Shown here: positions 31,169 through 35,750 of the stretch, in pieces | How positions within the stretch are numbered: position 1 is the first letter of the stretch | How the letters are laid out: the number at the start of each line of letters is the position of its first letter | Origin: an uncultured Cytophagales bacterium | GTDB taxonomy: Bacteria; Bacteroidota; Bacteroidia; Cytophagales; Thermonemataceae | NCBI GenBank assembly: GCA_937911505.1 | Contig: CALEMF010000033.1 | Location: 1-35,750 of the forward strand | Length of the DNA: 35,750 bases | Direction: 5' to 3' | Notes under the pieces: model-generated | Seen by the model: only the letters and a program-made list of their open reading frames with translations | The model's database searches: none | Told to the model about the DNA's origin: nothing | Translations under genes and position numbers: made by a program

Positions 31169-33070
31169 ATGATGAAAATAAATATAGTCAAATTACTAGG
31201 ACTCCTATGGCTACTGCCATTGGGTTTATTAGCGCAAGAAATACGTCCTGTGGCACAACGTGTAGTAGAAGTGAGTGCTACACAAGAAGGTTTTTATGCG
31301 GCCAATTTACTATCACTGGAAAAGGATTTTAGTGTAATTGATGATCCAGAAGGAGCGAGTTACTACAAACTAGATACTGAAGTAGTAAAACAAATAATTA
31401 CAGCAGCAACTACTACAGATTACCTTGTAGTCGTTATTCCACAAGAGAATGGAGAGGATTGGATACTTGATTTGGCACAAGTAGACCCCTCCTTTTATGA
31501 ATATGAAATTATTACCAGCAGCGGAGGGTCTTATCAAGCAAGTCGCTCTACACAAGCTCACTTCAGAGGAGTAGTGAGAGGACAATTGCAAGAGAGTTTA
31601 GTAGCCCTAAGCTTTTTTGAAGGAGAAATCGCTGGCTTTATTTCTACGGAGCAGGAAGGAACGTTGAACCTTGGAAAGCTGCCAGAAGATGATTTTCATA
31701 TACTTTTCAGTGATCTATATCTAGATAAAGATGTAGAAGATACTTGCCAAACTTCTTCCGAATATGTGAATCAAGCTTTGGCCCCTTTGTATGAAGACCC
31801 TTTTAATGACTTAGGCAAATCGAATAGCTGGTATCAATGCCTAAAGGTATATTTCGAGGTAGACTATCGAATCTATCAAGAGATGCAAAGTGATCATTTT
31901 AATACTAGTATTTTTGTAATACGACTTTTTAACCAAGTAGCTACACTTTACAACAACGAAAGAATTGACATAAGCATATCTACTATATTTTTGTGGGATA
32001 CGCCCGATAGTTATGCCAATTCTGTAGGAGGAGCGCTTGCGGAGTTCGTAAGGGATAGAGCTACCTTTAATGGCGACTTAGCTCATTTACTTACCTATTC
32101 GTCTAGATATACTGGTCCGCTTCCTTCAGATGATATTGCAAATGGGGAAGCAAATGGCATTGGGGGATTCCGAGTGATAGGTAATCCAAACTTAAGTCCT
32201 CACTCTCACACTAGCCTTTATCCAGTCTTCGAGGCTTTCCCCAACTTTTCAAGACAAGTGAGTGTAATTGCCCATGAGATAGGGCATAATCTAGGATCTA
32301 GGCATACCCATGCGTGTGTGTGGAATGGTAATAATACCGCTATTGACGGTTGTGGAAGGGATATTGGTGATACCTGCCCACAACCACCAATACCAGCACG
32401 TAACTTTGGTACTATTATGAGTTACTGCGATCGTTACAGTGCAGCAGGTATAAACTTCAGACTCGGCTTTGGTCAACAGCCTGGAAATATCATAAGAAAC
32501 AACGTAGCTAGATATTGTAGCTTACTCCCTTATCCTGTTTGTAGTAGTGATGTAAATGCTTTTAAACCCTTACGTAGAGGGAGTGCTAGGTACTTAGAAG
32601 CAAGCAATAGTATTACTGCTTCGCATATAATATATAATATTTCATTCGCAATATACCATGCAGGTAATGAGATACGACTTCTACCTGGATTCGAAGTAGA
32701 GCGTTCTGGTGTTTTTCACGGTTACATTGAAGGCTGTACGGGTACTTTCCGTCTACGGAAAGCGATTACACCTCCCTCTGAAGTAGCTTCTCAGCCTCTT
32801 ACCGAAACTCTAGTAGAAGAAGAAACCTCTAGTAAAATGCTCCTTTTCCCCAACCCTGCCAATGAGCAGTTAACCATTCAGTGGCCGTACCAAGGAAAGC
32901 AGCCTGCTTTGCTACAGGTATATGACTTTCAAGGAAAAGTAGTAATGAGCCAGGAGGTGGCCGCTGCTGAGGTTAATCTTAGTACACTGGCTTTTTCTGA
33001 AGGATTATACATTTTAAAAATCCTTTCTGAAGGACAAGTACACACAAAAAAGTTTGTTGTTAAACGATAA
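31169..33070 (+). CDS. T9SS-exported reprolysin-type zinc metalloprotease
   Basis: A 633-aa protein with a signal peptide (ending LGLLAQ), a propeptide region (about 23-210) and an M12B/reprolysin-type catalytic domain. The zinc motif H-E-I-G-H-N-L-G-S-R-H (His369, 373, 379; Glu370) and Met-turn I-M-S-Y-C (Met417) are intact. A cysteine-rich tail with a beta domain (S-N-S-I-T-A-S...G-F-E-V-E-R-S-G-V-F-H-G-Y-I-E-G-C, about 475-530) precedes a T9SS type A sorting domain (LLFPNPANEQL ... KKFVVKR). It should cleave extracellular or host proteins. Its last gene neighbour is convergent, with a shared terminator. Confidence 0.92.
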   Translation: MMKINIVKLLGLLWLLPLGLLAQEIRPVAQRVVEVSATQEGFYAANLLSLEKDFSVIDDPEGASYYKLDTEVVKQIITAATTTDYLVVVIPQENGEDWILDLAQVDPSFYEYEIITSSGGSYQASRSTQAHFRGVVRGQLQESLVALSFFEGEIAGFISTEQEGTLNLGKLPEDDFHILFSDLYLDKDVEDTCQTSSEYVNQALAPLYEDPFNDLGKSNSWYQCLKVYFEVDYRIYQEMQSDHFNTSIFVIRLFNQVATLYNNERIDISISTIFLWDTPDSYANSVGGALAEFVRDRATFNGDLAHLLTYSSRYTGPLPSDDIANGEANGIGGFRVIGNPNLSPHSHTSLYPVFEAFPNFSRQVSVIAHEIGHNLGSRHTHACVWNGNNTAIDGCGRDIGDTCPQPPIPARNFGTIMSYCDRYSAAGINFRLGFGQQPGNIIRNNVARYCSLLPYPVCSSDVNAFKPLRRGSARYLEASNSITASHIIYNISFAIYHAGNEIRLLPGFEVERSGVFHGYIEGCTGTFRLRKAITPPSEVASQPLTETLVEEETSSKMLLFPNPANEQLTIQWPYQGKQPALLQVYDFQGKVVMSQEVAAAEVNLSTLAFSEGLYILKILSEGQVHTKKFVVKR

Positions 33071-33091
33071 AAGGGTAAATGTTTTCTAACG

Positions 33092-33123
33092 AATAGCCTG
33101 CTCCAACGAGTAGGCTATTTTTT
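33092..33123. terminator. Shared terminator between convergent genes
   Basis: AATAGCCTGCTC (33092-33103) pairs with GAGTAGGCTATT (33108-33119), one G-T wobble, around CAAC, followed by Ts to 33123. It lies 21 bp after the protease stop, and the TPR gene's stop codon (33115-33117) lies inside the right arm. Confidence 0.88.
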
Positions 33124-33552
33124 GATGCCTTCCACTAGCTGCTTAAAATCAATGTCCTCTTTGTACCTAATAAAATCTTCTTGTTTAATGGCTTCTTGGG
33201 CATAGCTATTATCCAAAGCTAGGCAATTTTGTAGGGTAGAGAGCATGGCCTCTTTTTTTTCTAGTAGCGACAGTACACAAGCTTTTAGAAATAGATAGTA
33301 TTCTTCTTTTTCTTCTTCAGAATAGCGGATCGCATAGTCATATTCTTCTAAGGCGCGACTCAGATAGGTTTTTGCTTCTTCGCCTTTCCCTGCTTTCAAT
33401 AGAATCGCACCTGTATTGTGCCAGGCCTGCGGATAGTGCAAGTGGCGCTCCGTCTCTAGGGCTTTCACCAAATAGCTAGCGGCTTTCTCCCAGTCACCAG
33501 AAAGGCTGTAGTCGATGCCTTGATTATAATAATATTCCCAATTGGTCTGCAT
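33115..33552 (-). CDS. TPR-repeat protein
   Basis: A 145-aa soluble protein made of about three tetratricopeptide repeats. YYNQGIDYSLSGDWEKAASY, W-H-N-T-G-A-I-L-L-K-A-G-K-G-E-E-A-K-T-Y and a weaker third repeat keep the W/L-G-Y-A-P spacing. TPRs mediate protein-protein contacts; no partner is indicated. It has no signal peptide. It ends within the shared terminator hairpin and starts 49 bp after the RadC-like gene on the same strand, so the two may be co-transcribed. Confidence 0.85.
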   Translation of the reverse strand: MQTNWEYYYNQGIDYSLSGDWEKAASYLVKALETERHLHYPQAWHNTGAILLKAGKGEEAKTYLSRALEEYDYAIRYSEEEKEEYYLFLKACVLSLLEKKEAMLSTLQNCLALDNSYAQEAIKQEDFIRYKEDIDFKQLVEGIKK

Positions 33553-33601
33553 AGGGGTGTATAGTCTAAAGCTTTGGTGTGTAAAGAATTATCGTTATAT
33601 A

Positions 33602-34264
33602 CTAAACTGACAAATCATTGATTTCTTTTTCGGTAAGCCCTGTTACTTGTACAATCTTTTTTACTTCGTATCCTGCCTGCTTCATACGTTGTGCCATTTC
33701 TTGCAAAGCTTGTATTTTACCCAATTTTTCTCCTTCCTCTCTGCCTATCTTCTCTCCCATTTCCTTTCCCGTGGCAATGGCTTCAGCCTTGATGCGTGCA
33801 ATCAGCTCGTAAGGCGGTACATATTTGGTGCTTTTTTCTAGTTCCTCTAAAATATCTTCGTTTAGAAAACTTAGGTAGGCCGTTTCAGTAATAATAAGGT
33901 GGTCTAGTACAGGTATTTTGAGGATTTTCCCTACTTGTATCAGGCGGTCTGTTACGTCTAGATCGTTTTCAGAAGGCTTTAATTCACCACTAGGGTGATT
34001 ATGAATCAACACAATTTGCACAGCCAACTTATAAATGGCTACCCGAAATACCTCTGGTGGTTCTACCAGCGCTTGGGTAAGACTCCCCAAGCTAATCAGC
34101 TCTATAAAAAGTATCTTATTTTGGCTATCTAAGCCTATCACCCAGAAGTGCTCTTGCCCTCGCTCAATCTTATTCTCTCTCAGAAGTACTTGCTGCATCA
34201 CCTCATAGACATCCTCTGAGTTGAGAATCTTAATTTTCTGCGCTTCTGTTAGGTGTATATTCAT
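33602..34264 (-). CDS. RadC/JAB-domain protein with Rpn-like C-terminal tail
   Basis: A 220-aa protein. Residues about 15-135 are a RadC-type JAB/MPN domain: Glu55, H88-N-H90-P-S-G and S98-E-N-D101 form the JAMM zinc motif, complete. Full RadC has an N-terminal UPF0758 helix-hairpin-helix, absent here. After residue 150 the protein changes character: GKEMGEKIGREEGEKLGK (166-183), a four-residue G-E/R-K/E repeat, then M-K-Q-A-G-Y-E-V-K-K-I-V-Q-V-T-G-L-T-E-K-E-I. This closely resembles the tail of Rpn/PDDEXK transposase-like nucleases. The fusion may tie a putative DNA-processing or deubiquitinase-like JAB domain to that nuclease family's targeting tail. Confidence 0.85.
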   Translation of the reverse strand: MNIHLTEAQKIKILNSEDVYEVMQQVLLRENKIERGQEHFWVIGLDSQNKILFIELISLGSLTQALVEPPEVFRVAIYKLAVQIVLIHNHPSGELKPSENDLDVTDRLIQVGKILKIPVLDHLIITETAYLSFLNEDILEELEKSTKYVPPYELIARIKAEAIATGKEMGEKIGREEGEKLGKIQALQEMAQRMKQAGYEVKKIVQVTGLTEKEINDLSV

Positions 34265-34307
34265 ACTATGAAGTTACACTAAAATTTAGAGAAGGACAAA
34301 ACAAGGG

Positions 34308-34395
34308 TGGTAAATAGAGGCAAGACATCAGGCTCCAGAGATAATACATTGGTACGCTCCTAAATAGTATTGATCATCTTGTGGATTAGAGGAAT
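34308..34395. repeat. Intergenic repeat copy A
   Basis: TGGTAAATAGAGGCAAGACA opens this copy and CTAAATAGTATTGATCATCT plus TGTGGATTAG closes it. The same opening and closing blocks recur at 34598-34728, on the other side of the tRNA gene, in the same orientation, with a different-length middle. Confidence 0.65.
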
Positions 34396-34461
34396 ACTGT
34401 GCTCACACAGCCCTTTGTTATTCCTCCTGTAATGACCCTTGAGCACAAATTGGCGACGCCT

Positions 34462-34496
34462 AAAAAAACCGCCCCATACAATAAGTACGAGGCGGT
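34462..34496 (-). terminator. Terminator of tRNA-Arg
   Basis: On the minus strand ACCGCCTCGTAC pairs with GTATGGGGCGGT (34496-34485 with 34479-34468), including two G-T pairs, around TTATT, and runs into seven Ts (34468-34462). It starts 4 nt after the tRNA 3' end. Confidence 0.85.
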
Positions 34497-34499
34497 CTG

Positions 34500-34573
34500 T
34501 GCACTCGGAAGGATTCGAACCCTCAACCCTCGGAGCCGAAATCCGATATTCTATCCAGTTGAACTACGAGTGC
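34500..34573 (-). tRNA. tRNA-Arg (anticodon UCG)
   Basis: A complete 74-nt cloverleaf on the minus strand. The acceptor stem GCACTCG/CGAGTGC pairs perfectly with discriminator A. The D arm contains AACTGGATA. The anticodon stem TCGGA/TCCGA encloses the loop TTTCGGC, with T33 and anticodon TCG reading CGA. The T arm is TGAGG-GTTCGAA-TCCTT. CCA is not encoded. A terminator follows at once. It is flanked by two copies of an intergenic repeat. Confidence 0.93.
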
Positions 34574-34597
34574 GTGGGTGCAAATATAAGAAGAATG

Positions 34598-34728
34598 TGG
34601 TAAATAGATACAAGACATCAGACAAAAGAAGTAAGACGTTGGGTTTTAGATACAAGACATTAGATTACAGAAGCAAGACATTTGTCAATCCCTAAATAGT
34701 GTAGAGCATTTTGTGGATTAGGGTAATA
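34598..34728. repeat. Intergenic repeat copy B with tandem CAAGACA units
   Basis: Same ends as copy A (TGGTAAATAGATACAAGACA; CTAAATAGTGTAGAGCATTT; TGTGGATTAG). Inside are two 34-bp units, 34606-34639 and 34648-34681, identical at 28 of 34 positions, with a 42-bp period and an A-G-A-x-x-C-A-A-G-A-C-A character. An inverted unit follows at 34734-34755. No gene explains it. Confidence 0.65.
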
Positions 34729-34733
34729 ATGAA

Positions 34734-34779
34734 AGTCTTGTGTCTGACGTCTTGGCTCTTGTGCCTTGCTTCTGATACC
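34734..34779. repeat. Inverted copy of the CAAGACA-type unit
   Basis: GTCTTGTGTCTGACGTCTTG reverse-complements to CAAGACGTCAGACACAAGAC, which matches the first direct unit (CAAGACATCAGACAAAAGA) at 17 of 19 positions. The rest, to GATACC, also mirrors the AGAAGCAAG part. RNA from this region could fold into a long hairpin with 34606-34681. Confidence 0.55.
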
Positions 34780-34889
34780 CTTCTTCTTATCTCTTCCTTG
34801 TAATATCTTGCCTCTTACAAAACAATTGAAAACGCTTGCAGGTAGTGTAGGTAAGAAAGCAATTAACCAATCTTTTAAATTTTTTATTT

Positions 34890-35315
34890 ATGATTAAGAT
34901 CACCCCTATGTATACAGCTAAAGCTGTAGGTACTGGTGGCCGCAAAGGACACGTAAAGACAGAAGACAACCTTATCGACACCGATGTTTCAATGCCCAGT
35001 GCTATGGGCGGTAATGGTGGTAAACCCAACCCTGAATTATTTTTTGCTGCGGGTTACGCTGCTTGTTTTGGAGGCGCCTTAGGTGCAGTAGCGGGCGATA
35101 AAGACATTACAGATGCTGAGGTAAATAGCCACGTAAGTATCGGAAAAGATGAAGATGGCGGATTCGGCTTGGCCGTGAAACTTCACGTGGTAATCCCTAA
35201 ACTCAACCAAGCGGATGCTGAGGAACTAGTAGCCAAGGCACATGAGGTATGTCCTTATTCTAGGGCTACAAAAGGTAATATTGAAGTAGAAGTAACTGCA
35301 GAAGGCGGTGCTTAG
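34890..35315 (+). CDS. Organic hydroperoxide resistance protein (Ohr/OsmC family)
   Basis: Ohr reduces organic peroxides with a reactive cysteine pair, using lipoylated proteins as reductant. The 141-aa product has both conserved sites: A-A-G-Y-A-A-C-F-G-G-A-L (Cys about 59) and V-C-P-Y-S-R-A-T (Cys about 123), with V-T-G-G-R-K-G-x-V-like GTGGRKGHVKT and N-P-E-L-F-F-A at the usual places. It is monocistronic with its own terminator. No OhrR-type regulator is adjacent. It helps protect against lipid peroxides. Confidence 0.95.
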   Translation: MIKITPMYTAKAVGTGGRKGHVKTEDNLIDTDVSMPSAMGGNGGKPNPELFFAAGYAACFGGALGAVAGDKDITDAEVNSHVSIGKDEDGGFGLAVKLHVVIPKLNQADAEELVAKAHEVCPYSRATKGNIEVEVTAEGGA

Positions 35316-35338
35316 GTATTATTCACCCAAAAGATAAT

Positions 35339-35368
35339 AAAAGGCGGTAATTAATCTTACCGCCTTTT
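35339..35368. terminator. Bidirectional terminator between ohr-like gene and sucC
   Basis: AAAAGGCGGTAA (35339-35350) pairs with TTACCGCCTTTT (35357-35368) around TTAATC. It starts 23 bp after the Ohr stop and ends 28 bp before the sucC stop on the opposite strand. Confidence 0.88.
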
Positions 35369-35395
35369 ATTTTATGAAAAAAGTCGTTTATACTA

Positions 35396-35750
35396 TTAAG
35401 CCAATACCTCTTTTACCCGCTCAGCAGCTTCTTGTAAGGAGATAGCAGAAGCTACTTTCAAACCTGACTCGTCGATAATTTTGGCGCCCTCTTCGGCGTT
35501 GGTTCCTTGTAAACGCACAATAATAGGTACTTGAATATCACCTATCTTCTTGTAAGCCTCTACTACGCCATTGGCCACACGGTCACAACGCACAATTCCC
35601 CCAAAAATATTAATGAGAATCGCCTCTACTTTAGGGTCTTTTAAAATGATACGGAAACCTGCTTCTACCGTTTTGGCATTTGCTCCACCCCCTACATCTA
35701 GGAAGTTAGCAGGATCACCACCAGAGAGTTTAATAATATCCATAGTGGCC
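35396..35750 (-). CDS. sucC: Succinyl-CoA synthetase beta subunit, C-terminal part (cut by window edge)
   Basis: The beta subunit of the ADP/GDP-forming succinyl-CoA ligase of the TCA cycle. The visible 118 residues include [20 protein letters not shown], a G-G-G-A-N motif, [20 protein letters not shown] sequence ([19 protein letters not shown]) and [10 protein letters not shown], all diagnostic of the C-terminal CoA-ligase domain. The ATG at 35743 is internal: upstream codons GCC ACT read as A-T of the conserved A-T-M-D-I-I-K-L, so the gene continues past the window edge. The full protein would be about 400 aa. Confidence 0.95.
   Translation of the reverse strand, partial: ATMDIIKLSGGDPANFLDVGGGANAKTVEAGFRIILKDPKVEAILINIFGGIVRCDRVANGVVEAYKKIGDIQVPIIVRLQGTNAEEGAKIIDESGLKVASAISLQEAAERVKEVLA

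Noticed and set aside
34399..34695. 98-aa plus-strand frame
   Set aside because: It crosses the terminator, the tRNA-Arg antisense strand and the repeats; a chance frame.
35396..35743. Complete 115-aa sucC-like gene starting at 35743
   Set aside because: The ATG is the internal Met of A-T-M-D-I-I-K-L; coding continues upstream past the window edge.

Overview
The window comes from a Bacteroidota chromosome, most likely a free-living, probably marine, polymer-degrading member. Evidence: three large secreted proteins end in type IX secretion (T9SS) sorting domains; promoters fit the Bacteroidota pattern TTG-N19/20-TANNTTTG; IspG is the long (657 aa) form; there is a bacterial GGGP-synthase homologue; start codons lack clear Shine-Dalgarno sites; and a HmuY lipoprotein is present. 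I cannot name the genus.

Layout. 1-4.2 kb (minus strand): a small membrane-protein operon, an AraC-type regulator and ispG. 4.3-8.0 kb (plus): rpsL-rpsG-fusA-rpsJ, ending in a perfect terminator directly after rpsJ, so the S10 operon is split from the str operon here. 8.1-10.2 kb: a graveyard. It holds the remnant of what looks like an RHS/YD-repeat protein, an intact DUF4274 gene, and a decayed REP-associated tyrosine transposase (RAYT) whose flanking inverted palindromes have split a small secreted-protein gene. 10.6-16 kb: two T9SS-exported proteins sharing the same CBM6-like and sorting domains, one glycoside-hydrolase-like and one beta-propeller-like. 16-19.4 kb (minus): two lipoproteins, a GGGP-synthase operon with a holin-like membrane protein, and a fossil IS4-family transposase (plus strand) in an apparently empty interval.

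19.8-25.1 kb: a prohibitin/SPFH protein, then a probable heme-uptake locus (TonB receptor, DoxX-like protein, HmuY) divergent from a DUF6607 gene. The receptor promoter is well formed and carries an exact 14-bp repeat that could be an operator. 25.2-30.1 kb: a stress cluster of three TerD-family genes, two of them about 87% identical and sharing upstream DNA, plus a PspA/IM30-like coiled-coil protein with a duplicated C-terminal module. Two AT-rich genes (a GNAT acetyltransferase and a lipoprotein) sit between the TerD copies, bounded by short inverted repeats and hairpins that look like mobile gene-cassette junctions. 30.4-33.1 kb: a tail-fibre-like protein and a reprolysin-type metalloprotease with a T9SS tail. 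33.1-35.75 kb: a TPR protein, a RadC/JAB protein with an Rpn-like tail, tRNA-Arg(UCG) between direct repeats, an Ohr/OsmC peroxidase and the 3' end of sucC.

The best candidates for something new are the TerD/PspA cluster with its inserted cassettes, the repeat-covered heme promoter, and the gene-splitting REP element. All functional statements rest on motif recognition by eye; no database search was run.
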